Source: an uncultured Flavobacterium sp. (GTDB lineage Bacteria; Bacteroidota; Bacteroidia; Flavobacteriales; Flavobacteriaceae). From it: 37,762 nucleotides of DNA. The position numbers were made by a program, and so were the translations under genes. The stretch's first letter is position 1. Every line of letters starts with the position of its first letter. The stretch lies in assembly GCF_947632075.1 (NCBI RefSeq), contig NZ_CANRNX010000017.1, positions 1-37,762 on the forward strand, read 5' to 3'. Below, in pieces: positions 25,434-33,305 of this stretch. The notes beneath the pieces are model-generated. The model saw nothing but the letters and a program-made list of their open reading frames with translations, was not told the origin of the DNA and made no database searches.

Positions 25434-25703
25434 CTATTTTATTTCTTCGAATTCTATATATTCACCAACTTTCTTTTTTTCTCTTGGAATTCCTTTTTCT
25501 CTTCCAAAATTTTCATTTGTATTGTTGTTGTAAGAATAAGTATCGTCTGATGTATTATTATAATAATCTTGTGTGCGTTGTTGAAAGTTTTGTTCAGCTT
25601 TTCGAATGGCCTTTTTCAAAAGAATTGGTCCAAAAAAACGGAATGCGAATTTTAAGAAATACCAAATCGCAACAATAATTATAAGTGTTTTTAAAAATCC
25701 CAT
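25434..25703 (-). CDS. DUF4834 family membrane protein
   Basis: An 89-residue protein with one N-terminal membrane helix (FLKTLIIIVAIWYFLKFAF), a basic amphipathic stretch (LLKKAIRKAEQNFQQR), an Asn/Tyr-rich low-complexity middle and a conserved-looking end (KKVGEYIEFEEIK). This layout fits DUF4834, a flavobacterial family of unknown function often placed beside YfhO, as here. It probably sits in the inner membrane with its tail in the cytoplasm. An exact -7 box at 25726-25733 gives a short leader. Confidence 0.82.
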   Translation of the reverse strand: MGFLKTLIIIVAIWYFLKFAFRFFGPILLKKAIRKAEQNFQQRTQDYYNNTSDDTYSYNNNTNENFGREKGIPREKKKVGEYIEFEEIK

Positions 25704-25725
25704 TTTTATTACTTTTTATATAATT

Positions 25726-25733
25726 CAAATATA
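25726..25733 (-). promoter_or_regulatory. -7 box for the DUF4834 gene
   Basis: The minus strand reads TATATTTG, an exact consensus match, 22 bases upstream of the ATG at 25703. The transcript would start near 25719. No -33 TTG found. Confidence 0.55.
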
Positions 25734-25820
25734 ATGAATTTTAATCTTTATAGTATCTATAGTAATTCTTAAAAAAAATATAAAATATTAATTGATTAAA
25801 AAAACTGAAAAAATTATCGA

Positions 25821-25865
25821 TATGACAATTGTCATAATTTGTTATACAACAAATAAATACTTTTG
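25821..25865 (+). promoter_or_regulatory. Crp/Fnr-like operator and promoter of hemN
   Basis: TATGACAATTGTCATA (25821-25836) is a perfect 16-base palindrome. It has the spacing and half-site character of Crp/Fnr-family sites (TGAC-N4-GTCA). An exact -7 box TACTTTTG lies at 25858-25865. The palindrome centre (25828.5) is about 40 bases upstream of the expected start site near 25869, matching class II activator placement at -41.5. The nearest TTG (25839-25841) is only 16 bases from the -7 box, so the promoter may depend on the activator. Oxygen or NO control of hemN by such regulators is common in other bacteria. Confidence 0.68.
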
Positions 25866-25882
25866 AATAAAATTAAGAATTC

Positions 25883-27244
25883 ATGGCAAGTTTAATACAA
25901 AAATATAATGTTCCGGGTCCAAGATACACAAGTTATCCTACGGTTCCGTATTGGGATTCAAGTTCATTTAGCCAAGAATCTTGGAAAAAATGTTGTAAAA
26001 AGCAATTAGATCTAACAAACACAAAAGAAGGTATTTCTATTTATGTTCATTTACCATTTTGCGAAAGTTTATGTACTTTTTGTGGTTGCCATAAACGCAT
26101 AACCAAACGTCATGAAGTTGAATTACCTTATATTGATTTACTTCTGAAAGAATGGCAACTTTATTTAGAATTATTTGAAGACAAACCAATAATTAAAGAA
26201 ATACATTTAGGTGGTGGAACTCCAACATTTTTTTCTCCACAGAATTTACAAAAACTTATCACAGGAATTTTTGACAAAGCAATTATTCATGAATCTTGTG
26301 AAATGAGTTTTGAAGCACATCCAAATAATACTACCAAAGAACATTTACAAACTTTATTTGATTTAGGTTTTAGAAGATTGAGTTTGGGTGTTCAAGATTA
26401 CGATCCTACGGTTCAAAAAGTGATTAATAGAAATCAAACTTTTCATTCGGTAGCTAAGGTTACCATTTGGGCAAAAGAAATTGGTTACACATCCATATCT
26501 CATGATATTATTTACGGTTTACCATTTCAAACTTTAGCATCAATTAAAGATACCATTGAAAAAACCAAATCGTTGGCACCAGATCGTTTAGCTTTTTACA
26601 GTTATGCACACGTACCTTGGATAAAAGGTAATGGACAGCGTGGTTTTAATGATGAGGATGTGCCTAAAGATGATTTTAAACGCCAATTATACGAATTAGG
26701 TAAAGAATTATTATTAGAAAACGGATTTATTGAAATAGGAATGGATCATTTTTCTACAAAAGAAGATTCTCTTTATCAATCTTTCAAGAATAATGATTTG
26801 CATAGAAATTTTATGGGCTATACTTCTTCTAAAACTGAAGTAATGATTGGTCTTGGAGTCTCATCTATTAGCGATAGCTGGAATGCGTTTGCTCAAAATT
26901 CTAAAGATTTTAAAGAATACGAAGAATTATTAAGTAAGAATGAAATTCCGGTTATTAAAGGTCATATTTTAAATGAAGAAGATTTAATTATCAGAAAAGT
27001 TATTTTAGAATTGATGTGCCAATTTAAAACAGACTTAAATTTAATTCCAAAAAATTACTTAGAAGAATTCAAAATCATAGAAAATTTAGAAGAGTTTATT
27101 ACTGATGGTTTAATAGATATCAAAGAAAACGAGTTGTATATCTTAGAAGAAGGAAAACCTTTTATACGAAATATTTGTATGGTTTTCGATTTAAAATTAA
27201 AACGAAATAAACCAGATACACAATTATTTTCAATGACTATTTAA
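25883..27244 (+). CDS. hemN: Oxygen-independent coproporphyrinogen III oxidase
   Basis: A radical-SAM enzyme that decarboxylates coproporphyrinogen III to protoporphyrinogen IX without oxygen, allowing haem synthesis under low oxygen. The 453-residue protein has the HemN N-terminus PGPRYTSYPTVPYW. The cluster motif CESLCTFCGC supplies the radical-SAM C60/C64/C67 and the extra C69, followed by the GGGTPTF SAM-binding motif. The PRYTSYPT start and the second SAM-binding region favour true HemN over HemW. It is monocistronic, 18 bases after the predicted -7 box, with a Crp/Fnr-like palindrome upstream. Confidence 0.95.
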   Translation: MASLIQKYNVPGPRYTSYPTVPYWDSSSFSQESWKKCCKKQLDLTNTKEGISIYVHLPFCESLCTFCGCHKRITKRHEVELPYIDLLLKEWQLYLELFEDKPIIKEIHLGGGTPTFFSPQNLQKLITGIFDKAIIHESCEMSFEAHPNNTTKEHLQTLFDLGFRRLSLGVQDYDPTVQKVINRNQTFHSVAKVTIWAKEIGYTSISHDIIYGLPFQTLASIKDTIEKTKSLAPDRLAFYSYAHVPWIKGNGQRGFNDEDVPKDDFKRQLYELGKELLLENGFIEIGMDHFSTKEDSLYQSFKNNDLHRNFMGYTSSKTEVMIGLGVSSISDSWNAFAQNSKDFKEYEELLSKNEIPVIKGHILNEEDLIIRKVILELMCQFKTDLNLIPKNYLEEFKIIENLEEFITDGLIDIKENELYILEEGKPFIRNICMVFDLKLKRNKPDTQLFSMTI

Positions 27245-27273
27245 AAATATAAAAACACTTAATATTACTTATC

Positions 27274-27316
27274 GATTTGTTCATGTATTGTTTGTTATTG
27301 TTGTTATGAACAAATC
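27274..27316. repeat. 11-bp inverted repeat downstream of hemN
   Basis: GATTTGTTCAT (27274-27284) and ATGAACAAATC (27306-27316) are perfect inverted repeats with a 21-base T/G-rich spacer. They lie in the 167-base gap between hemN and mazG, before the shared terminator. Possibly a stem-loop in the hemN 3' UTR or a protein site; function unknown. Confidence 0.6.
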
Positions 27317-27383
27317 TGAATTTAAACTTAAAAGTTTGGATTCAACCAGATATTAATTTTCTTTGCTTGAAAATGTCTAAAAG

Positions 27384-27416
27384 AAAAATCCTTCAATAAT
27401 GAAGGATTTTTTTATA
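27384..27416. terminator. Bidirectional terminator of hemN and mazG
   Basis: The stem AAAAATCCTTC (27384-27394) / GAAGGATTTTT (27401-27411) with loop AATAAT is followed by T on plus and by A-derived T on minus. The mazG stop codon lies at its right edge (27412). Confidence 0.9.
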
Positions 27417-28185
27417 ATAATTTGGCTTTATTCCAATAAACATCCATTTCTTCTAAAGACATTTCTTCTAATTTTTTTCCATCTAATTTTGCTTGTTGTT
27501 CTAAAAACTGAAAACGTTTAATAAACTTTACGTTCGTTTTCTCTAATGCATTTTCAGGATTAATATTTACAAATCGAGCATAATTAATCAATGAAAATAA
27601 AACATCGCCAAATTCTGCTTCCATTAATTCATGGTTATCCGCTTTAACTTCTTCCTGAAATTCAGAAATTTCTTCTTGAACTTTTTCCCAAACTTGATCA
27701 GCATTATCCCAATCAAAACCAACCCCTTTCGCCTTTTCTTGAATTCGGTTTGCTTTTACCATTGCTGGTAAACTTTTAGGAACTCCGCCTAATACAGATT
27801 CATTTCCTTCTTTAAGCTTTAATTTTTCCCAATTTTGAAGAACTTCTTGATCACTCTCAACCACAACATCTCCGTAAATATGTGGATGTCTATAAATTAA
27901 TTTATCAGAAATGGCATTAGCAACATCTGCAATATCAAAAGCTTTCTTTTCACTTCCGATTTTAGAATAAAAAACGATATGAAGTAAAACATCTCCAAGC
28001 TCTTTCTTTATTTCATTTAAATCATTTTCAATAATTGAATCTCCTAATTCATAAACTTCTTCAATAGTTAAATTACGTAAAGATTCTAAGGTTTGCTTTT
28101 TATCCCACGGACATTTTTCACGAAGTTCATCCATGATATCTAACAAACGATCAAAGGCTGCTAATTGTTCTTCTCTTGAATTCAT
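27412..28185 (-). CDS. mazG: Nucleoside triphosphate pyrophosphohydrolase MazG
   Basis: Hydrolyses (d)NTPs to monophosphate and pyrophosphate, cleaning the nucleotide pool. The 257-residue product is the long form with two MazG domains. The first has CPWDKKQTLESL and metal ligands in IEEVYELGDSI / EIKKELGDVLLH. The second has the matching ISEFQEEV / EAEFGDVLFSL. The start at 28185 (MNSREEQ) is chosen because upstream codons (to 28212) overlap the terminator hairpin at 28207-28238. It stands at the end of def-DUF5606-mazG, an arrangement I remember in flavobacteria. Confidence 0.95.
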   Translation of the reverse strand: MNSREEQLAAFDRLLDIMDELREKCPWDKKQTLESLRNLTIEEVYELGDSIIENDLNEIKKELGDVLLHIVFYSKIGSEKKAFDIADVANAISDKLIYRHPHIYGDVVVESDQEVLQNWEKLKLKEGNESVLGGVPKSLPAMVKANRIQEKAKGVGFDWDNADQVWEKVQEEISEFQEEVKADNHELMEAEFGDVLFSLINYARFVNINPENALEKTNVKFIKRFQFLEQQAKLDGKKLEEMSLEEMDVYWNKAKLL

Positions 28186-28206
28186 AAATTGAAGTTTTGA
28201 TAAAAA

Positions 28207-28238
28207 TAACAAATCCTGCTAAATTGCAGGATTTGTTA
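28207..28238 (-). terminator. Hairpin between the DUF5606 gene and mazG
   Basis: A perfect 13-bp stem TAACAAATCCTGC (28207-28219) / GCAGGATTTGTTA (28226-28238) with a 6-base loop. On minus it is followed by a T-rich stretch, so it can terminate or attenuate before mazG. It is 14 bases after the DUF5606 stop. Confidence 0.7.
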
Positions 28239-28251
28239 TATGTTAAGAAAA

Positions 28252-28752
28252 TTATTCTTCTTCTTTTTTAGCTTTAGCTTTTGTAGCTTTTTTTGGTTTT
28301 TCTTCCGCAACAACTTCTTCAACTACTTCAGCTTCTTCAAAAACTGAACTTGTTTGTAATGGTCCGTTAAAAACAGCTACCATATTAGCTTGTTGCATAA
28401 TGTTGTACCAGCTAAATACTTTTTTAATGTCAGATACATAAACTCTATCTTCATCGTAATCTGGAACAATTTCACTGAAATATGCCACTAATTCTGGATC
28501 AGAAGCTTTGTGAGAAATTGCAGGTCCGTTAGATTCTTTTCTTGCAATTCTTCCAAAAATCTCGAACAATTTAACTTCTCCTGTTTGTGTATATATTGAA
28601 ATTTCAGATAATAAACTTACGTTGCTTCTTAAACCAACTGTGATTTTTTTTCCATCAACTAAAGATACAGCAATAAATCCTGATCTAGTTTGAATTGTTA
28701 ATTCGTATAAACCTGGTTTCCCAGAAATAGCTAATACTTTTTCTACGCTCAT
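28252..28752 (-). CDS. DUF5606 domain protein
   Basis: A 166-residue protein. Residues 1-120 (MSVEKVLAISGKPGLYEL, VDGKKITVGLRSNVSLL, DEDRVYVSDIKKVFSWYNI) match the DUF5606 pattern: a small beta-rich domain followed by a helical part. The last 35 residues are an acidic then Lys/Ala-rich, probably disordered tail. No catalytic residues are evident and the function is unknown. The start at 28752 is preferred; an ATG at 28773 would add MINKRRK. It lies between def and mazG, 58 bases after def, suggesting co-transcription. Confidence 0.85.
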   Translation of the reverse strand: MSVEKVLAISGKPGLYELTIQTRSGFIAVSLVDGKKITVGLRSNVSLLSEISIYTQTGEVKLFEIFGRIARKESNGPAISHKASDPELVAYFSEIVPDYDEDRVYVSDIKKVFSWYNIMQQANMVAVFNGPLQTSSVFEEAEVVEEVVAEEKPKKATKAKAKKEEE

Positions 28753-28810
28753 TTTTCTTCTTTTATTAATCAAGTCACAAATATCTTAATTTGAAATTAA
28801 AATCCAAATA

Positions 28811-29398
28811 TTATCGACCTTTTTTGTTTATGAATTTCATTTTATAATCAGGATGCACTTTCCCATCCATAATATTTTGTAAACGTTTAGCGTTTAACTT
28901 TTTCTTTAATGTAGAAATTTTATCTGTAAACAAAATCCCTTCAATATGGTCATATTCGTGTTGAATTACACGAGCTGCAAAACCATCATAAACCTCAGTA
29001 TGCTTATTAAATTCTTCATCAAGATATTCAATAGTAATAATAGGTTTACGCATTACATCTTCCCTAACATTAGGAATACTTAAACAACCTTCATTAAAAG
29101 CCCATTCTTCACCTTCTTCTTTAGTGATTTTGGCGTTAATAAAAGTTTTTCTTAATTTACTTAATTTATTTCGTTCTTCTTCAGATAAATCTTCATCATC
29201 TCCAAACGGACTGCAATCGATAACAAATAAACGGATAGCTAAACCCACTTGAGGTGCTGCTAAACCAACTCCTGAAGCATTTTCCATGGTTTGGAACATG
29301 TTTTCAATAAGTTCTGGTAAATTTGGATAGTCTTTAGTGATTTCAACCCCTTCTTTACGTAAAACAGGATCACCATATCCAACTATAGGTAATATCAT
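28811..29398 (-). CDS. def: Peptide deformylase
   Basis: Removes the formyl group from the N-terminal methionine of new proteins. The 195-residue enzyme has all three family motifs: GVGLAAPQVG (motif 1), EGCLSIP (motif 2, metal-binding cysteine) and HEYDHIEG (motif 3, two metal-binding histidines and the catalytic glutamate). A charged insertion (DDEDLSEEERNKLSKL) precedes motif 2, common in Bacteroidota forms. It is the first gene of def-DUF5606-mazG, with a -7 box at 29441-29448. Confidence 0.97.
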   Translation of the reverse strand: MILPIVGYGDPVLRKEGVEITKDYPNLPELIENMFQTMENASGVGLAAPQVGLAIRLFVIDCSPFGDDEDLSEEERNKLSKLRKTFINAKITKEEGEEWAFNEGCLSIPNVREDVMRKPIITIEYLDEEFNKHTEVYDGFAARVIQHEYDHIEGILFTDKISTLKKKLNAKRLQNIMDGKVHPDYKMKFINKKGR

Positions 29399-29440
29399 TT
29401 CGTTTTATTTTAATTAAAACATCTAATTTTTTAGAAGTTA

Positions 29441-29448
29441 CAAAATTA
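29441..29448 (-). promoter_or_regulatory. -7 box for def
   Basis: The minus strand reads TAATTTTG, an exact TAnnTTTG match, about 43 bases upstream of the def ATG. No TTG was found at -33 spacing. Confidence 0.5.
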
Positions 29449-29529
29449 AGCATTTTTTATTGTTTTGTTCTTTATTAGCTTATTAGTTTATAAAATATAT
29501 TTCACTATATTTCTGCTGCGTATTTTTAT

Positions 29530-31770
29530 ATGCTTTTTTCTGATTCCTTTATAAATTATATGTACCAAAAAATCGCAAAAAAAATTAGCGACAATCATTT
29601 TTACGACGCTATAAAAATCACAATTGCAGGATCTATTCCTTTTATCTTTTTTCATGAAGCATCAAATTTCCCAACCGCATTTGCTTTATCACTCGGAGCT
29701 ATTTTAAACGCGCCAACCGATATTCAAAGTAGTTTAAAACATAAAATTAACGGTCTTCTTTTAGGTAGTTTTTGTATTGCTTTCATCTCGTTTATTTTAG
29801 CCTTTACAAAACCGTTTCCATTAATTTTTTACCCAGTATTTACCAGTATCATTTTTTTCGCTGCAATGATTTCTGTTTATGGACATCGAGCTAACTTAAT
29901 TTCTTTCGTTTGCTTATTAACAGTCAGTTTATCATTTGTAAGAAATTACGAGGGTGAAGAAATAATAAAAAACAGTTTTTTAATGTTTTCTGGAGGTATT
30001 ATTTATTTAGTAATTTCTTTGATATTTTATTTCTTCAAGCCCAAAAGATATATTTATTTAGAAATAGCAAATTGTATCGAACAAACTGCTGAATATTTAG
30101 ATTTGAGAGCTTCGTTATGGAATGAAGATTCGGACAAGAATAAAATAATTGAAAAACAATTAGAAATTCAAATAAAACTAAACGAATATCATGAAAGTAT
30201 TCGCGAATTCTTGATTAGAAGTAAAGCAAATACCAATAACTCTTCAAACAATAGACAGTTGTTAATTTCATTAACTTCATTAATTGAAATTCTTGAAATT
30301 GCAACTTCTAACACTTTTAATCACGCGAGAATTCATGAACTTTTTAAAGATGATAAAAATTTAATTATTGAATATCAGAAATTAGCAGATAATTTTGCGT
30401 TTACTTTACATGAATTGGCTACAAGTATAAAATTGAATAAAACTTACCACTCACCAGTTTCATTAGGTAATCAAATTAAAGCTATAAAACTTCACTTAGA
30501 CGAGTTTCAAAAGATAAAAAATTGGCCCGATACGCAAGACGAAATTTTAACCTTTAATACAGTATTACATTACGCAGAAAGACAGGTTGAAAAAATTAAA
30601 GGTTTGGAACGTGTCTTTAAAGGGCGAATTAATATGGACGAACTTCGCGGTAAATATAAAGACATTGAAAAATTCTTAACACCACAACATTATCGTTTTA
30701 AAACATTGACTGAGAATTTAAATTTTAAATCATCAATTTTCAGACACGCAACCAGATTAACATTAACTCTATTAATAGGTTTTCTGTTAGGAAAAATATT
30801 ACCCTTACAAAATGAATATTGGATTTTAATGACTTTAGTAGTTATTATGCGTCCAGATTATGGATTAACTAAAAGCAGATCATTAAATAGAGTTTATGGA
30901 ACTTTAATTGGTGGAGCTATTGCATTTTCTACTTTATATTTTATTCATGATACATCTATATTGCTCGTATTAACCTTTATTTCGATGGTTATTGGCTATT
31001 GGTTAACACATTCTGATTATAAAGTTGGTGTTGTTTTTATAACGATGTATGTAATTTTTTTGTATGGCATTCTAACACCTGATTATAGCAATATGCTTGT
31101 TTTTAGAGTAATAGACACAATTATTGCAGCTGTTTTAGCATTGCTCGCAACACATATTTTATGGCCAACTTGGGAGCATTTAAACGTTAAAAACTTTATT
31201 TCAAAAAGTTTATTATCTAATAAAAAATATATTGAAGAAATTAAAAAATATTATATTGAAAAAGGAACTCCTACAACTACTTATAAATTAGCTCGTAAAG
31301 ATGCTTTTATTGACACAGGAAACTTAATGGCTTCTTTTCAGAGAATGAAACAAGAACCTAAATCTAAGCAAAAAAATGTATTAGAAATTTATGAAATATT
31401 GGTTCTAAATCAGACTTTGCTTTCTGCAGCAGCTTCTGTTGGAACTTATATTCAATCACATCAAACATCTGAAGCTTCTAAATCATTTGGTATCGTGATG
31501 GATAAAGTTTTATACAATTTAGAATTGGCTAACAAATTTGTATTTAGTGCTGCTCATTACGATTTAATTTCAGAAAAAGATGAAGAAATTTATGAAGGAA
31601 GTTTTCTACAAATTAAAAAGTTAAGAAGAGAAGAAATTGAAAGTGAGAATCTTTCAAAATCAGATCAAGTTCAAAGATTAGAAGAATCTCAATTAATAAT
31701 TGATCAATTAATTTGGATGATTAACATATCTGAACAAATTGTAAAAAAATCAAAAACTTTATTAAACTAA
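29530..31770 (+). CDS. FUSC/YccS-family inner-membrane protein
   Basis: A 746-residue protein with two membrane blocks of about six helices each (roughly residues 30-170 and 405-545). Each is followed by a soluble helical region, the YccS/fusaric-acid-resistance layout. The second block begins after SSIFRHATRLTLTLLIGFLLGK and includes the conserved MTLVVIMRPDYGLTKSRSLNR. Family members are presumed exporters of aromatic acids or other small molecules, but substrates are mostly unproven. The start may be ATG 29530 or ATG 29560 (MYQKIAKK). No partner adaptor or outer-membrane factor is adjacent. No good promoter match was seen (TATATTTC near 29505 differs by one base). Confidence 0.86.
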   Translation: MLFSDSFINYMYQKIAKKISDNHFYDAIKITIAGSIPFIFFHEASNFPTAFALSLGAILNAPTDIQSSLKHKINGLLLGSFCIAFISFILAFTKPFPLIFYPVFTSIIFFAAMISVYGHRANLISFVCLLTVSLSFVRNYEGEEIIKNSFLMFSGGIIYLVISLIFYFFKPKRYIYLEIANCIEQTAEYLDLRASLWNEDSDKNKIIEKQLEIQIKLNEYHESIREFLIRSKANTNNSSNNRQLLISLTSLIEILEIATSNTFNHARIHELFKDDKNLIIEYQKLADNFAFTLHELATSIKLNKTYHSPVSLGNQIKAIKLHLDEFQKIKNWPDTQDEILTFNTVLHYAERQVEKIKGLERVFKGRINMDELRGKYKDIEKFLTPQHYRFKTLTENLNFKSSIFRHATRLTLTLLIGFLLGKILPLQNEYWILMTLVVIMRPDYGLTKSRSLNRVYGTLIGGAIAFSTLYFIHDTSILLVLTFISMVIGYWLTHSDYKVGVVFITMYVIFLYGILTPDYSNMLVFRVIDTIIAAVLALLATHILWPTWEHLNVKNFISKSLLSNKKYIEEIKKYYIEKGTPTTTYKLARKDAFIDTGNLMASFQRMKQEPKSKQKNVLEIYEILVLNQTLLSAAASVGTYIQSHQTSEASKSFGIVMDKVLYNLELANKFVFSAAHYDLISEKDEEIYEGSFLQIKKLRREEIESENLSKSDQVQRLEESQLIIDQLIWMINISEQIVKKSKTLLN

Positions 31771-32007
31771 ATAATTTTATAATTTTCACATAATTATATA
31801 TTAAGAATAAAACTTATTTAGTTTAACCATTATAAAAAAAACTAAATTCAATTAAAAGCATTTTTCGAATACTTTATTTAAATAAAATTATTATTTTTTA
31901 CACAAAAAAAAGAAAAAAGATGAATTAAATATCGAAACAATTATTTTAAAATATAGACTAAATGTTTTTAAAAAAAAAATTAACAGAAATATATATTTTA
32001 TTATCAT
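31771..32007. other. AT-rich intergenic stretch
   Basis: About 240 bases of very A/T-rich sequence with poly-A and poly-T tracts. I see no gene, no exact promoter consensus and no terminator directly after the FUSC gene. It leads into the promoter of the candidate small RNA. Confidence 0.7.
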
Positions 32008-32014
32008 AATTAAT

Positions 32015-32046
32015 TTGTTCAATCAATTAATTTATTGCTATATTTG
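32015..32046 (+). promoter_or_regulatory. Orphan consensus promoter
   Basis: TTG (32015-32017) and an exact -7 box TATATTTG (32039-32046) are 21 bases apart, a full match to the Bacteroidota sigma-A pattern. Two copies of AATTAATT (32008-32015 and 32025-32032) bracket the upstream half. No plus-strand gene lies downstream; the next gene is convergent. Confidence 0.7.
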
Positions 32047-32048
32047 TA

Positions 32049-32140
32049 TAGCTCAAAAGGTAAAATATTATTTTTGAGTTTTTCATAAGTGTTTTTTTTG
32101 GTTATAAAGCGGATTCATGCAAATGAATCCGCTTTTTTTA
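32049..32140 (+). ncRNA. Candidate small RNA, about 90 nt
   Basis: Predicted from a consensus promoter ending at 32046 and the strong terminator hairpin at 32106-32135 with a T run to 32139. Between them is a weak 5' hairpin CTCAAAA (32052-32058) / TTTTGAG (32072-32078). A U-rich single-stranded linker follows, including eight consecutive T. No start codon lies before the terminator stem, so no peptide is encoded. The opening GCTCAAAAGGTAAAATA resembles a tRNA D arm, but the D stem cannot pair and no anticodon arm forms. An alternative is a leftover promoter firing into the terminator of the convergent gene. Confidence 0.5.
32106..32139. terminator. Strong terminator with GCAA tetraloop
   Basis: A perfect 13-bp stem AAAGCGGATTCAT (32106-32118) / ATGAATCCGCTTT (32123-32135) with a GNRA-type GCAA loop and a T run to 32139. 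It abuts the stop codon of the convergent DUF2461 gene at 32138 and probably serves both strands. Confidence 0.92.
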
Positions 32141-32797
32141 ATATAAATCCTCACCATTTGAATTAGTTAATAGTACTGATGTCATATAATCAAAGAAAGG
32201 ACGTAACTTTTCAAAACCTTCTAAAACTTTACTATTGAAATTAGGTGATAAAACTTCTTCATCTGTAAATGTTTTTACAAGCAAATATTGCTTTAGCCTT
32301 AGTAGTTGAATTCTCTCGTGATTTTTATCAAAACCTTTAGGAGCTGTTTTTAAACTTTCGCCTTGAATCTCTCCGTAATAAGATTTAAAATCAGATTCAT
32401 TTGTTATAATTTCCAATTCGTTATCTAAATCAATTTCTTGACGAATTCGTAACAAATCTTCTGTATTAGGCCCCCAAAAACCTCCACCAACAAAAGATTT
32501 GCCTGGTTCAATTTGTAAATAATAGCCTCCTCTATTATATGGTTGCTTTCTTCCAACATACATTGAAAAATTTGTTTTATATGGTAGTTTATCTTTTGAG
32601 AATCTAACATCTCGATAAATTCGATAAACCTTCAAAGGTTCTAACGAATCGGTTTGAGATAAACGGTCGTAAATATTGTTAAAGTCTAAAACAATCTCCT
32701 CTCTACACTTTTCATATCGCTCTTTATTCTCAGCAAACCAAACTCGATTATTATTCTTTTCAATATCACTTAAAAATTTAAAAACATCTTTATTCAT
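32138..32797 (-). CDS. DUF2461 family protein
   Basis: A 219-residue soluble protein matching DUF2461 (TIGR02453): the N-terminal FLSDIEKNNNRVWFAENKERY, the central VYRIYRDVRFSKDKLPYKTN and the following GGYYLQIEPGKSFVGGGFW are characteristic. The molecular function of the family is unknown. It is the last gene of a three-gene minus-strand operon, 1 base after the metallophosphoesterase stop. No signal peptide or membrane segment. Confidence 0.9.
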   Translation of the reverse strand: MNKDVFKFLSDIEKNNNRVWFAENKERYEKCREEIVLDFNNIYDRLSQTDSLEPLKVYRIYRDVRFSKDKLPYKTNFSMYVGRKQPYNRGGYYLQIEPGKSFVGGGFWGPNTEDLLRIRQEIDLDNELEIITNESDFKSYYGEIQGESLKTAPKGFDKNHERIQLLRLKQYLLVKTFTDEEVLSPNFNSKVLEGFEKLRPFFDYMTSVLLTNSNGEDLY

Positions 32798-32798
32798 A

Positions 32799-33305
32799 TC
32801 AGCTTTTTTTAACTTGTTTACTTCCTAACTCAATTACTTCTAAATTAGATATTTTACCAGCATTTATTTCAAAACGTAACATGGTACGAACTTGATGAAA
32901 ACCATGTGTACCGCAAGCTCCAGGATTCAAATGCAAACAATTTAATTTTCTATCAAATTGTACTTTTAAAATATGCGAATGTCCACAAATAAAAATTTGA
33001 GGCGGATTGCGTTTAATTTCATCGCGAATCTCAATATTATATTTATCTGGATATCCACCAATGTGTGTAATCCAAACATCCATTCCTTCACACATAAATC
33101 TGTTATTTAAAGGAAATTCCATACGCGCTTTATTATCATCTATGTTTCCGTAAACAGCACGTAACGGCTTTATTTTTTTTAAAGTGTCTGTAACCTTTAA
33201 ATCGCCAATATCACCGGCATGCCAAATTTCGTCAGCTTGTTGCGCGTAACTTATAATTCGGTCATCGATATGACTGTGTGTGTCAGATAAAAGTAAAATC
33301 TTCAT
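32799..33305 (-). CDS. YfcE/MJ0936-type metallophosphoesterase
   Basis: A 168-residue phosphodiesterase of the calcineurin-like superfamily. The metal-binding motifs are in order: LLSDTHSH (D7, H9), HAGDIGD, YGNID (the GNxD/H element), ITHIGGYP and CGHSHIL. Small members of this family hydrolyse phosphodiesters such as bis-pNPP or 2',3'-cyclic nucleotides in vitro; the natural substrate is unknown. Its start overlaps the stop of the M64 peptidase gene by the ATGA arrangement, indicating translational coupling, although no functional link between the two is evident. Confidence 0.93.
   Translation of the reverse strand: MKILLLSDTHSHIDDRIISYAQQADEIWHAGDIGDLKVTDTLKKIKPLRAVYGNIDDNKARMEFPLNNRFMCEGMDVWITHIGGYPDKYNIEIRDEIKRNPPQIFICGHSHILKVQFDRKLNCLHLNPGACGTHGFHQVRTMLRFEINAGKISNLEVIELGSKQVKKS

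Noticed and set aside
27306..27356. A 16-codon frame starting in the right arm of the inverted repeat after hemN
   Set aside because: Too short, no promoter consensus, and composition typical of noncoding AT-rich DNA.
32039..32135. A tRNA-like stretch: GCTCAAAAGGTAAAATA resembles a D arm
   Set aside because: The D stem cannot pair, no acceptor or anticodon stem forms, and the 3' half is a terminator hairpin with a T run. A candidate small RNA explains it better.
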